From Hydrogenophaga sp040372165 (lineage in GTDB: Bacteria > Pseudomonadota > Gammaproteobacteria > Burkholderiales > Burkholderiaceae_C), in NCBI RefSeq assembly GCF_040372165.1, contig NZ_BAABWG010000004.1, positions 558,001 to 622,000 on the forward strand: a stretch of DNA of 64,000 nt, given 5' to 3'. The notes under the pieces were generated by a model that was not told the origin of the DNA, did no database searches, and was given only the letters and a program-made list of their open reading frames with translations. Each line of letters opens with the position of its first letter. Position 1 is the stretch's first letter. A program made the position numbers and the translations under genes. Below, piece after piece: positions 22,351-31,808 of this stretch.

Positions 22351-25300
22351 ATGACAACGGCTGCCGAAAAAGACCTGCTGCAACAGCGAGGCCTCTACGA
22401 TCCATCCCAGGAACATGACGCCTGTGGCGTTGGCTTTGTTGCCCACATCAAGGGCGAGAAGCGTCACGACATCGTGACACAAGCCCTGAAGATTCTCGAG
22501 AACATTGACCACCGCGGAGCAGTGGGCGCTGACAAGCTCATGGGTGACGGTGCCGGTATCCTCATTCAGCTACCTGACACTCTCTATCGCGAGGAAATGG
22601 CCAAGCAGGGTGTGTCGCTTCCGCCCGCTGGTGAGTACGGCGTCGGCATGATCTTCATGCCCAAAGAGCATGCTTCCCGTCTGGCATGCGAGCAGGAAAT
22701 GGAGCGAGCCATCAAGGCCGAAGGCCAGGTCCTCCTTGGCTGGCGCGACGTTCCGGTCAACAAGGACATGCCCATGTCCCCGGCTGTTCGCGAGAAGGAG
22801 CCTGTGATCCGCCAGGTCTTCATCGGCCGCGGCAACGACGTGATCGTTCAGGACTCCCTTGAGCGAAAACTGTACGTGATCCGCAAGACGGCAAGTGCTC
22901 GGGTGCAATCACTCAAGCTCAAGCACAGCAGCGAATACTATGTGCCGAGCATGAGCACCCGTACGATTGTGTACAAGGGCTTGTTGCTGGCCGATCAGGT
23001 TGGAACGTACTTCCTGGATCTGCAGGATCCCCGCTGCGTGAGCGCGCTGGGCCTGGTGCACCAGCGCTTCTCGACCAACACCTTCCCCGAGTGGCCTCTG
23101 GCCCACCCATACCGATACGTGGCACATAACGGTGAAATCAACACCGTCAAAGGCAACTACAACTGGATGAAGGCACGGGAGGGCGTCATGAGCTCTCCGG
23201 TGCTCGGTGACGACCTGCAAAAGCTCTATCCGATCAGTCTGGCGGGCCAGTCTGACACAGCAGTGTTCGACAACTGCCTGGAGCTCCTGACCATGGCGGG
23301 CTACCCCATCAGCCATGCAGTCATGATGATGATCCCGGAGCCCTGGGAGCAGCACACGCTCATGGACGAGCGTCGCCGCGCGTTCTACGAATATCACGCC
23401 GCCATGCTTGAGCCATGGGACGGACCAGCCTCGATTGTGTTCACCGACGGCCGCCAGATCGGCGCGACGCTGGATCGCAACGGACTGCGCCCCTCACGCT
23501 ACTGCGTCACAGATGATGATCTGGTCATCATGGGTTCCGAGTCTGGCGTATTGCCCGTGCCTGAAAACAAGATCGTCCGCAAATGGCGTCTGCAGCCGGG
23601 CAAGATGTTCCTGATCGATCTTGACCAGGGACGCATGATCGACGACGAGGAGCTGAAGTCGCAGCTGTCCAACTCCAAGCCATACAAGCTATGGATTGAA
23701 GACCTGCGTATCCGGCTGGACGATGTCGATCACCCCGTTGCTGGCGAAGCAGCCAAAGAGCTGCCCGCCGTCAAGTCCGAGCCAACGTCGGCCGGCATGG
23801 AGTCGGTCTCGCCTGAGCTGCTCGATCAGCAACAGGCCTTCGGTTTCTCCCAGGAGGATCTCAAGTTCCTGATGAGCCCTATGGCGGCCAATGGCGAGGA
23901 AGCCATCGGCTCCATGGGCAACGACAGCCCGCTGGCTGTATTGTCCGGGCGCAGCAAGCCGCTCTACAACTACTTCAAGCAGCTGTTCGCACAGGTGACC
24001 AATCCGCCGATCGATCCGATCCGCGAAGCCATCGTGATGTCGCTCGTGTCCTTTATCGGACCCAAGCCCAACCTGCTTGATATCAACCAGGTCAACCCGC
24101 CGATGCGCCTTGAGGTCAGCCAGCCTGTGCTCGACTTTGACGACATGGCCAAGTTGCGCGATATCGAAAATGGCACGCAGGGCAAGTTCCGCAGTCACAC
24201 CCTGGATATCACCTATCCGATCGCCTGGGGACGTGAAGGTGTCGAAGCCAAGCTGGCATCGCTTTGTGCAGAGGCCATCGATGCCATCAAAGGCGGCTCC
24301 AACATCCTGATCATCAGCGATCGTGGTGTCAGCCGCACACAGGTGGCCATCCCGGCGTTGCTGGCCTTGTCTGCCGTTCACCAGCACCTGGTGCGCGAAG
24401 GCATGCGCACGGCGACGGGTCTGGTAGTGGAAACCGGCACGGCGCGAGAGGTACATCACTTCGCCGTGCTGGGCGGCTACGGTGCCGAGGCTGTTCATCC
24501 CTATCTGGCCATGGAGACGCTGAAGGCCATCAGCAAGGACTTGCCCGGCGACCTGAGCGCGGACAAGGCCATCGCCAACTATGTGAAGGCGATCGGCAAG
24601 GGCTTGTCGAAGATCATGTCCAAGATGGGCGTGTCGACCTACATGTCCTATTGCGGTGCGCAGTTGTTCGAGGCGATTGGCCTGAACACCGAAACCGTCA
24701 GCAAGTACTTCACCGGCACCCCGAGCCGCGTGGAAGGCATCGGCGTGTTTGAAATGGCTGAAGAAGCCATTCGCCTGCACAAGGCAGCTTTTGGAGACGA
24801 CCCGGTTCTCGCCAACATGCTCGATCCAGGTGGCGAATATGCCTGGCGTGCGCGTGGCGAGGAGCACATGTGGACCCCGGATGCCATCGCCAAATTGCAG
24901 CACAGCACGCGCGGCAACAACTTCAGCAGCTACAAGGAGTATGCGGAGATCATCAATGATCAAAGCAAACGCCACATGACGCTGCGTGGGCTCTTCGAGT
25001 TCAAGATCGACCCATCCAAAGCCATTCCGGTGGAAGAAGTGGAGTCAGCGGCTGAAATCGTCAAGCGATTTGCTACCGGTGCGATGTCTTTGGGCTCCAT
25101 CTCGACAGAAGCGCATGCCACGCTGGCTGTTGCGATGAACCGCATTGGCGGAAAGAGCAACACGGGCGAAGGTGGTGAGGACCAGAAACGCTATCGCAAT
25201 GAACTCAAGGGCATCAAGATCACCAAGGGTGAGTCGCTCAAGAGCATCATTGGAGAAGACCTGATCGAGGTCGATACCCCGTTGCTTGATGGCGATAGCC

Positions 25301-27129
25301 TGCGCTCGCGCATCAAGCAGGTGGCGTCTGGCCGCTTCGGCGTGACAGCCGAGTACCTGCACAGTGCCGATCAGATCCAGATCAAGATGGCGCAGGGCGC
25401 AAAGCCGGGAGAGGGCGGTCAGCTGCCAGGCGGCAAAGTATCCGAGTACATCGGCAAGTTGCGCCACAGCGTTCCGGGCGTGGGTCTGATCTCGCCACCG
25501 CCGCACCACGATATCTACTCGATCGAGGATCTGGCACAGCTGATCCACGACCTGAAGAACGTGTCTTCGCACTCGTCCATCAGCGTCAAGCTGGTGTCCG
25601 AAATCGGAGTGGGCACGATTGCAGCTGGCGTGGCCAAGTGCAAGGCCGATCATCTGGTGATCGCCGGGCATGACGGCGGAACTGGGGCATCGCCATGGTC
25701 GTCGGTGAAGCATGCCGGCAGCCCGTGGGAAATTGGTCTGGCCGAAACCCAGCAAACCCTCGTCTTGAACCGCCTGCGCGGCCGTATCCGCGTTCAGGCC
25801 GACGGTCAGATGAAGACTGGTCGCGACGTGGTGATCGGTGCCATGCTGGGTGCAGACGAGTTCGGTTTTGCCACCGCTCCTCTGGTGGTTGAGGGTTGCA
25901 TCATGATGCGCAAGTGTCACCTCAATACCTGCCCTGTCGGTATCGCCACTCAGGACAAGACGCTGCGCCGCAAGTTCTCAGGCAAGCCTGAGCACGTGGT
26001 GAACTACTTCTTCTTTGTCGCGGAAGAGGCGCGTCAGCTTATGGCCCAGCTGGGCATTCGCAAGTTCGACGAGCTGATCGGGCGCTCCGACATGCTCGAC
26101 ATGCGCAAGGGCATTGATCACTGGAAAGCCAAGGGCCTGGATTTCTCACGCCTGCTCGCTGCACCAGAAATGCCTGCCGAGATCTCACGTTTTCACACCG
26201 AAAGCCAGGATCATGGTCTGGAGAAGGCGCTGGACAACGTGTTGATCCAGAAATCCAAGCCTGCCATCGAGAAGGGCGAGCGCGTGAAGTTCATGGAGGC
26301 GACCCGCAACGTCAACCGCTCCGTGGGCGCGATGCTCTCGGGTGCAGTGACAAAGCACCACCCCGACGGCTTGCCGGATGATTCGATCCACATTCAGCTC
26401 GAGGGTACCGGAGGCCAGTCATTCGGTGCATTCCTGTGCAACGGCATCACCATGTACCTGATCGGTGATGCAAACGACTACACGGGCAAGGGCTTGTCTG
26501 GAGGCCGTGTCATCGTGCGGCCGAGCATCGACTTCCGCGGAGAGGCCACACAGAACATCATCGTCGGCAACACGGTGATGTACGGTGCCACCTCTGGTGA
26601 AGCCTTCTTCAGCGGTGTGGCTGGCGAGCGTTTCGCTGTCCGCCTCTCCGGAGCTTCCGCGGTGGTGGAAGGCGTTGGCGATCATGGGTGCGAATACATG
26701 ACCGGTGGTACTGTCGTGGTTCTGGGCAAGACCGGCCGCAACTTTGCCGCAGGCATGAGCGGTGGCGCAGCCTACATCTATGACGAGGATGGACTCTTTG
26801 CCAAGCGCTGCAACATGGCCATGGTGAGCCTCGAGCCCGTGTTGCCAGCCGCTGAACAAAGAAAGAGCATCGATGAGGCCATCTGGCATCGCGGGCAGAC
26901 CGACGAAGAGCAGTTGAAGAAGCTGCTTCAGGATCACAACCGCTGGACGGGAAGCAAGCGCGCTCGAGGCATTCTGGACAACTGGGCGCAGACACGCTCC
27001 AAGTTCGTCAAGGTGTTCCCGAACGAATACAAGCGCGCACTGGCAGAAATTCATGCCAGCAAGAAGGCTGAGGCCGCTACGAGCAAAGCCAAGTCGTCTG
27101 CCAAGAAGCAGACCAGCCCCGCCAAGTAA
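22351..27129 (+). CDS. gltB: Glutamate synthase (NADPH), large subunit
   Basis: Makes two glutamates from glutamine and 2-oxoglutarate, the GOGAT half of ammonia assimilation. The protein has 1592 residues. A propeptide of about 24 residues precedes the N-terminal nucleophile Cys in EHDACGVGFV. Then come the class II amidotransferase domain, the central domain, the FMN-binding barrel (QIKMAQGAKPGEGGQLPG; GHDGGTGASP), the 3Fe-4S cysteines in MRKCHLNTCPVGIA, and the C-terminal beta-helix GXXGXXXG repeats (GGVVVLG-type). The tail is Lys/Ala-rich. The ATG at 22351 has an AAGGA upstream and gives the normal propeptide. gltD follows after 24 bases. Confidence 0.97.
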   Translation: MTTAAEKDLLQQRGLYDPSQEHDACGVGFVAHIKGEKRHDIVTQALKILENIDHRGAVGADKLMGDGAGILIQLPDTLYREEMAKQGVSLPPAGEYGVGMIFMPKEHASRLACEQEMERAIKAEGQVLLGWRDVPVNKDMPMSPAVREKEPVIRQVFIGRGNDVIVQDSLERKLYVIRKTASARVQSLKLKHSSEYYVPSMSTRTIVYKGLLLADQVGTYFLDLQDPRCVSALGLVHQRFSTNTFPEWPLAHPYRYVAHNGEINTVKGNYNWMKAREGVMSSPVLGDDLQKLYPISLAGQSDTAVFDNCLELLTMAGYPISHAVMMMIPEPWEQHTLMDERRRAFYEYHAAMLEPWDGPASIVFTDGRQIGATLDRNGLRPSRYCVTDDDLVIMGSESGVLPVPENKIVRKWRLQPGKMFLIDLDQGRMIDDEELKSQLSNSKPYKLWIEDLRIRLDDVDHPVAGEAAKELPAVKSEPTSAGMESVSPELLDQQQAFGFSQEDLKFLMSPMAANGEEAIGSMGNDSPLAVLSGRSKPLYNYFKQLFAQVTNPPIDPIREAIVMSLVSFIGPKPNLLDINQVNPPMRLEVSQPVLDFDDMAKLRDIENGTQGKFRSHTLDITYPIAWGREGVEAKLASLCAEAIDAIKGGSNILIISDRGVSRTQVAIPALLALSAVHQHLVREGMRTATGLVVETGTAREVHHFAVLGGYGAEAVHPYLAMETLKAISKDLPGDLSADKAIANYVKAIGKGLSKIMSKMGVSTYMSYCGAQLFEAIGLNTETVSKYFTGTPSRVEGIGVFEMAEEAIRLHKAAFGDDPVLANMLDPGGEYAWRARGEEHMWTPDAIAKLQHSTRGNNFSSYKEYAEIINDQSKRHMTLRGLFEFKIDPSKAIPVEEVESAAEIVKRFATGAMSLGSISTEAHATLAVAMNRIGGKSNTGEGGEDQKRYRNELKGIKITKGESLKSIIGEDLIEVDTPLLDGDSLRSRIKQVASGRFGVTAEYLHSADQIQIKMAQGAKPGEGGQLPGGKVSEYIGKLRHSVPGVGLISPPPHHDIYSIEDLAQLIHDLKNVSSHSSISVKLVSEIGVGTIAAGVAKCKADHLVIAGHDGGTGASPWSSVKHAGSPWEIGLAETQQTLVLNRLRGRIRVQADGQMKTGRDVVIGAMLGADEFGFATAPLVVEGCIMMRKCHLNTCPVGIATQDKTLRRKFSGKPEHVVNYFFFVAEEARQLMAQLGIRKFDELIGRSDMLDMRKGIDHWKAKGLDFSRLLAAPEMPAEISRFHTESQDHGLEKALDNVLIQKSKPAIEKGERVKFMEATRNVNRSVGAMLSGAVTKHHPDGLPDDSIHIQLEGTGGQSFGAFLCNGITMYLIGDANDYTGKGLSGGRVIVRPSIDFRGEATQNIIVGNTVMYGATSGEAFFSGVAGERFAVRLSGASAVVEGVGDHGCEYMTGGTVVVLGKTGRNFAAGMSGGAAYIYDEDGLFAKRCNMAMVSLEPVLPAAEQRKSIDEAIWHRGQTDEEQLKKLLQDHNRWTGSKRARGILDNWAQTRSKFVKVFPNEYKRALAEIHASKKAEAATSKAKSSAKKQTSPAK

Positions 27130-27153
27130 TCGCACAGCTAGCAGGAAATCATC

Positions 27154-28620
27154 ATGGGAAAAGTTACAGGCTTCATGGAGTATGAGCGCATTGAAGAAGG
27201 CTACGAGCCGGTAGATGCGCGCCTGAAGAACTACAAAGAGTTCGTGATCGGTCTGAACGACGAGCAGGCCAAGACGCAGGCTGCGCGCTGCATGGATTGC
27301 GGAACGCCTTTTTGCAACAACGGCTGCCCGATCAACAACATCATTCCGGACTTCAATGACCTGGTCTACCAGGGCGATTGGCAAAACGCGATCACTGTTT
27401 TGCACAGCACAAACAACTTTCCGGAGTTCACGGGCCGCATTTGCCCTGCGCCTTGCGAGGCTGCATGTGTGGTGAACTTCAACGGGGACGCGGTGGGTAT
27501 CAAGTCCATTGAACACTCCATCATTGATCGCGCATGGGAGAGTGGCTGGGTCGTTCCCCAGCCACCCAAGCACAAGACTGGCAAGAAGGTCGCGGTTGTC
27601 GGGTCGGGTCCTGCCGGCATGGCCGCTGCACAGCAACTGGCCCGAGCAGGCCACGACGTGACCGTGTTTGAGAAAAACAGCCGGATCGGTGGTCTGCTTC
27701 GCTACGGCATTCCGGACTTCAAGATGGAGAAATCCCATATTGATCGCCGGGTCAAGCAGATGGAAGCGGAAGGCGTGAAGTTCGAGACCAGTGTTCTGGT
27801 GGGTGAGTGGCCGGCTGACAGCAAGGTCACGAATGACGCCAAGAAGACCGTTTCTGCCGAACAGATCAAGAAAGATTTCGACGCGGTTCTGCTGACCGGT
27901 GGTTCCGAGCAGTCGCGAGACCTTCCCGTCAAAGGACGTGACCTTGATGGCATTCACTTCGCCATGGAGTTTCTGCCCATGCAGAACAAGGTCAACGCGG
28001 GCGACAAGCTCAAAGGGCAGCTTCGGGCCGACGGCAAGCATGTGATTGTGATCGGCGGCGGTGATACCGGCTCCGATTGCGTGGGCACCAGCAACCGGCA
28101 TGGCGCTGCCAGCGTGACGCAGTTCGAGCTGATGCCTCAGCCACCTGAGCAGGAAGACAAACCGATGGTTTGGCCCTACTGGCCACTCAAGCTTCGCACG
28201 AGCTCCAGTCATCAGGAAGGTTGTACCCGCGAGTTTTCCATCTCGACCAAGGAGTTTGTCGGCAAAGGCGGCAAGGTGGTCGGACTCAAGACGGTCGGTG
28301 TCGAGTTCAAGGACGGCAAGCTCAGCGAAATTCCGGGAACCGAGCAGGAATACAAAGCGGATCTGGTGTTGCTGGCCATGGGCTTTGTTCATCCAGTGGG
28401 CTCGGTTCTGGATGCATTCGGTCTGGACAAGGATGCACGCGGAAATGCCAGAGCGACCACGGACGTCGAAGGCGGATATGCCACCAACGTCGAGAAGGTA
28501 TTCGTGGCAGGCGACATGCGCCGCGGTCAGTCTCTGGTGGTGTGGGCTATCCGGGAAGGACGTCAGGCCGCGCGTGCCGTTGACGAGTTCCTCATGGGCG
28601 CCACAGACCTGCCTCGCTGA
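27154..28620 (+). CDS. gltD: Glutamate synthase (NADPH), small subunit
   Basis: Flavoprotein that takes electrons from NADPH and passes them to GltB. The 488 residues include N-terminal 4Fe-4S cysteines in CMDCGTPFCNNGCP and CPAPCEAAC, an FAD-binding VGSGPAGMAAAQQLA segment near residue 150, and an NADPH-binding VIGGGDTGSDCVG segment near 305. Length and motif order are standard. It is the second gene of the gltBD operon, ended by a strong terminator 30 bases on. Confidence 0.97.
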   Translation: MGKVTGFMEYERIEEGYEPVDARLKNYKEFVIGLNDEQAKTQAARCMDCGTPFCNNGCPINNIIPDFNDLVYQGDWQNAITVLHSTNNFPEFTGRICPAPCEAACVVNFNGDAVGIKSIEHSIIDRAWESGWVVPQPPKHKTGKKVAVVGSGPAGMAAAQQLARAGHDVTVFEKNSRIGGLLRYGIPDFKMEKSHIDRRVKQMEAEGVKFETSVLVGEWPADSKVTNDAKKTVSAEQIKKDFDAVLLTGGSEQSRDLPVKGRDLDGIHFAMEFLPMQNKVNAGDKLKGQLRADGKHVIVIGGGDTGSDCVGTSNRHGAASVTQFELMPQPPEQEDKPMVWPYWPLKLRTSSSHQEGCTREFSISTKEFVGKGGKVVGLKTVGVEFKDGKLSEIPGTEQEYKADLVLLAMGFVHPVGSVLDAFGLDKDARGNARATTDVEGGYATNVEKVFVAGDMRRGQSLVVWAIREGRQAARAVDEFLMGATDLPR

Positions 28621-28649
28621 ACTGCAGGTAGGACTTGAGCAGCATCAGA

Positions 28650-28676
28650 AAGCCGGGGTTGATCCCCGGCTTTTTT
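28650..28676 (+). terminator. Intrinsic terminator of gltBD
   Basis: A 9-bp stem has arms AAGCCGGGG and CCCCGGCTT around the loop TTGAT, with the T-run TTTTTT overlapping the end of the stem. It starts 30 bases after the gltD stop and separates nitrogen assimilation from the mla operon. Confidence 0.88.
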
Positions 28677-28774
28677 ACGCGTTGTCGCTTATTACCCCAA
28701 ATGGTTACTGTCGCCAAGATGGGTTTCTTTGCTCGTGCGACAATCGGAGCTTTCCCGTATAGGCCACCGGCCCG

Positions 28775-29590
28775 ATGAGTGACGCTTCCTTTATTGAAAT
28801 CGATCATGTGACGTTCGGCTATGACAGCCGGCGCACGATCCTGAATGACCTCTCACTGCAGTTCGCCCGGGGTAAGGTGACCGCGGTGCTGGGGGGGTCT
28901 GGCTGTGGCAAGACAACTTTGCTTCGCCTGATCGGTGGTGTGCATGCTGCGAATGACGGGCGAGTGATTTTCGACGGTGAAACCGTAGACGTCCGCAACA
29001 AGGCGCAATTGCTCAGGCTTCGACGCAGGCTGGGCATGCTGTTCCAGTTTGGTGCGCTGTTCACGGATCTCAACGTTTTTGACAATGTGGCCTTCCCGCT
29101 TCGGGAAATGAGCGACCTGCCCGAAGCGCTCATCCGCGACATCGTTCTGATGAAGCTGCACGCCGTCGGCTTGCGAGGTGCTGCCGGGCTCAAGATCAGC
29201 GAGGTGTCTGGCGGTATGGCAAGGCGCATTGCACTGGCACGAGCCATCGCGCTGGACCCCGAACTGATCATGTATGACGAACCTTTCGCCGGATTGGACC
29301 TTGTGTCCATGGGCGTTACTGCCAAGCTGATCAGAACCCTGACAGATGTGACAGGTGCAACGGCATTGCTGATTTCCCATGACATTCCACAGTGTATGGA
29401 GATCAGCGACTGGGTGGTGTTGCTGGCCACCGGGGGACGAGTGGTTGCCCAAGGGACGCCCGAGCAACTGATGAGCAGTGAAGACCCCGAGGTAAGACAG
29501 TTTGTGCGGGGAGAACCGGACGGACCGGTCGCGTTTCACTATCCTGCTCCAGCCTTGGAGGATGACTTCGGTGTGGGGGCTGGAGCATGA
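28775..29590 (+). CDS. mlaF: Phospholipid transport ABC ATP-binding protein MlaF
   Basis: Cytoplasmic ATPase of the Mla system, which keeps outer-membrane lipid asymmetry by moving phospholipids between membranes. The 271 residues hold Walker A GGSGCGKTT, the signature VSGGMARR and Walker B LIMYDEPFAGLD, and the switch histidine in LLISHD. The gene opens an operon after the gltBD terminator, with a weak -10-like TATAGG at 28758. Its last four bases overlap the mlaE start. Confidence 0.96.
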   Translation: MSDASFIEIDHVTFGYDSRRTILNDLSLQFARGKVTAVLGGSGCGKTTLLRLIGGVHAANDGRVIFDGETVDVRNKAQLLRLRRRLGMLFQFGALFTDLNVFDNVAFPLREMSDLPEALIRDIVLMKLHAVGLRGAAGLKISEVSGGMARRIALARAIALDPELIMYDEPFAGLDLVSMGVTAKLIRTLTDVTGATALLISHDIPQCMEISDWVVLLATGGRVVAQGTPEQLMSSEDPEVRQFVRGEPDGPVAFHYPAPALEDDFGVGAGA

Positions 29591-30366
29591 ATTTCATTCA
29601 GGCCGTAGGTCGCCGCACCATCAATACCCTGGCCGGATGGGGAAGAGGCGCCATCTTCTTCTTCGAGCTGATCAAGGCAGTGCCTATGGCATTTCTGCGC
29701 TTCGGTCTCGTGGTCAAGCAGATACACGCCATCGGCAACAGGTCGCTGGTGATCATCCTGGCCTCCGGCATGGCGGTTGGCTTTGTTCTGGCTTTGCAGC
29801 TCTACAACACCCTGATTCGCTATGGCGCAGCGGAGGCGCTTGGGCTAGTCGTGAATCTGTCGTTGGTGCGCGAGCTAGGGCCTGTGGTCAGTGCGCTCCT
29901 GTTTGCCGGCCGTGCAGGCACCTCACTGACTGCAGAGATCGGACTGATGAAGGCTGGAGAGCAAATATCTGCCATGGAGCTCATGGCCATCGATCCACGC
30001 GTCCATGTTCTCGCGCCACGATTCCTGGCGGGCGTCATTTCCGTTCCGTTGCTAACAGCCCTTTTTTCTGCCATCGGTATTCTGGGAGCCTGGATAGTTG
30101 CCGTGGGGTTGATCGGTGTTGACGCTGGCAACTTCTGGGCTATCCAGCAAAATGGAGTTGACGTCTGGCGCGATGTTGGCAATGGTGTCATCAAGAGCGT
30201 TGTTTTTGGTGTGATCTGCACAGCCGTCGCGCTCTATCAGGGTTATGAAACCGAAGCGACGCCTGAAGGCGTTGCCTATGCCACGACCCGTACCGTTGTG
30301 ACGGCATCCCTGGGTGTGCTCGCCATGGACTTCATCCTGACGGCCCTCATGTTTTCGACTCCCTGA
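29587..30366 (+). CDS. mlaE: Phospholipid transport permease MlaE
   Basis: Inner-membrane permease of the MlaFEDB complex, 259 residues with about five or six membrane segments. Family landmarks include LVREFGPV-like LVRELGPVVSALLFAGRAGTSLTAEIGLMK and EQISAMELMAIDP, the loop that contacts the ATPase. The start overlaps the mlaF stop (ATGA). mlaD follows 18 bases on. Confidence 0.96.
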   Translation: MNFIQAVGRRTINTLAGWGRGAIFFFELIKAVPMAFLRFGLVVKQIHAIGNRSLVIILASGMAVGFVLALQLYNTLIRYGAAEALGLVVNLSLVRELGPVVSALLFAGRAGTSLTAEIGLMKAGEQISAMELMAIDPRVHVLAPRFLAGVISVPLLTALFSAIGILGAWIVAVGLIGVDAGNFWAIQQNGVDVWRDVGNGVIKSVVFGVICTAVALYQGYETEATPEGVAYATTRTVVTASLGVLAMDFILTALMFSTP

Positions 30367-30384
30367 CGAGCGGACAGCAACCAA

Positions 30385-30849
30385 ATGAACAAGAAAAGCA
30401 CAGAAATCTTTGTCGGCGCATTCGTCATACTTGGCGCACTGGCCCTGTTGTTCCTTGCGCTGAAGGCCGCCAACCTGGCGAGCTTCAACGCAGGGGGAGA
30501 GACCTATGTGGTCCAGGCAAGGTTTGACAATATTGGCGGCCTCAAGGCCAGAGCGCCGGTGCGGTCGGCAGGAGTGAACGTTGGCCGGGTCACCAGCATC
30601 GTCCTCGATCCTGTGACATTCCAGGGCCTCGTCACGCTCGAAATTTCAAAGGCTGTTGACTTTCCCAAGGACTCGTCTGCAAAAATCCTGACGGCGGGCC
30701 TGTTGGGTGATCAGTACATTGGCATTGAGCCCGGTGCGCTGGAGGACAGCCTCAAGCAAGGCGATACCATCACCTATACGCAGTCTGCGGTGGTGCTGGA
30801 AAACCTCATTGGCCAGTTCTTGTTCAACAAGACTTCCGAGGGGCAGTGA
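30385..30849 (+). CDS. mlaD: Phospholipid-binding MCE-domain protein MlaD
   Basis: Periplasmic, membrane-anchored MCE protein that forms a hexameric lipid-binding ring on MlaE. The 154 residues start with one membrane segment (about 8-30), then the MCE domain with FDNIGGLKARAPVRSAGVNVGRV and GLLGDQYIGIEPG. Short length with a single MCE domain fits MlaD rather than PqiB or YebT. The C-terminal ENLIGQFLFN helix lines the central pore in homologues. Confidence 0.95.
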   Translation: MNKKSTEIFVGAFVILGALALLFLALKAANLASFNAGGETYVVQARFDNIGGLKARAPVRSAGVNVGRVTSIVLDPVTFQGLVTLEISKAVDFPKDSSAKILTAGLLGDQYIGIEPGALEDSLKQGDTITYTQSAVVLENLIGQFLFNKTSEGQ

Positions 30850-30931
30850 CATCCGCCTTGGCGAAAAGGGAGGGGCCAGGACAAGAGCCCAACCGCCATC
30901 GAGAAAAACAACATTAGGAAGTTCTTTGCTT

Positions 30932-31723
30932 ATGACTTTGGGTCTGCGCTTCAATCAAACCGTCAGGCGTTGGCTTGCGTTGACGTTGCTGCTGGGTGGG
31001 CTACTGGCTCTTGGTGGGTGCGCCACCCACCCGAATGCGAATCCGAAGGATCCTCTTGAGCCCTTCAACAGAGGGGTCTCCGAGTTCAACGACGCTGTCG
31101 ACGCTGCATTGCTCAAGCCTGTGGCGACGGCGTACACCACTGTCACGCCCGATCTGATTCGCACCCACATCAGCAACTTCTTTGGCAACCTCAGCGATGC
31201 GTGGTCGTTTGTGAATGCAACGCTGCAATTGCGCCCAAAGGAAGCGGCCAACAATTTTCTTCGCTTCAACGTGAATACTTTTCTCGGCTTTGGCGGCCTG
31301 CTGGATCTCGCCTCCGAGATGGGCATCGAGCGGACTCGCCTGGATTTCGGGCAGACGCTTGGCAGGTGGGGTGTGCCTGCGGGGCCGTACCTGGTTCTTC
31401 CTTTGCTGGGGCCTTCATCGGTTCGGGATGCCGCGGGCCTGGGTGTTGAGTCTCGAGGGGATCTGGTGATGGGGATTGACCACATCCCGACCCGCAACGA
31501 GCTGTATGTACTCCGGGCCGTAGAAAAACGAGCCAACCTGCTTCGAGCGACCAATATGCTTGAAAGTGTCGCACTGGACAAATACAGCTTCACGAGAGAT
31601 GCGTACCTACAGCGGCGGCAGAATCAAATCGAGATCATCGTCGAGGAAGCGCCTCATTTGCCCGAGTTCACCGACGCGGACTCGGCTGACCTTCCTGCGG
31701 GTGAAGTGGAAAGTACCAGATAA
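30932..31723 (+). CDS. mlaA: Outer-membrane lipoprotein MlaA (VacJ)
   Basis: Removes misplaced phospholipids from the outer leaflet and hands them to MlaC. The 263-residue precursor has lipobox LGGC with Cys at 30, then the conserved DPLEPFNRGVSEFND segment and GVPAGPYLVLPLLGPSSVRD. In E. coli this gene lies apart from mlaFEDCB; here it is inside the operon between mlaD and mlaC, as in other betaproteobacteria. The ATG at 30932 has AGGAAG upstream. The downstream acidic tail is variable. Confidence 0.95.
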   Translation: MTLGLRFNQTVRRWLALTLLLGGLLALGGCATHPNANPKDPLEPFNRGVSEFNDAVDAALLKPVATAYTTVTPDLIRTHISNFFGNLSDAWSFVNATLQLRPKEAANNFLRFNVNTFLGFGGLLDLASEMGIERTRLDFGQTLGRWGVPAGPYLVLPLLGPSSVRDAAGLGVESRGDLVMGIDHIPTRNELYVLRAVEKRANLLRATNMLESVALDKYSFTRDAYLQRRQNQIEIIVEEAPHLPEFTDADSADLPAGEVESTR

Positions 31724-31738
31724 TTCACAGGCTTGGGG

Positions 31739-31770
31739 AACCGTTGAGGTCCGACGGACTCAAACGGGTT
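31739..31770 (+). repeat. Imperfect palindrome between mlaA and mlaC
   Basis: A 32-base imperfect inverted repeat centred on GAC, with matching halves AACCGTTGAG and CTCAAACGGGTT apart from small bulges. No T-run follows. It may be an intercistronic hairpin that sets the relative amounts of mlaA and mlaC message. Confidence 0.4.
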
Positions 31771-31808
31771 CATGAACGAGGGCGTCTCTGGCCCGGAAAG
31801 GATTTCAT

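Noticed and set aside
23689..24975. A 428-codon open frame antisense to gltB
   Set aside because: It mirrors the codon structure of gltB, has no recognisable domain and no good ribosome site. Long antisense frames are expected in GC-rich genes.
26419..28392. A 657-codon antisense frame across gltB and gltD
   Set aside because: It spans two well-supported genes and their gap, and its translation has no domain features. A compositional artefact.
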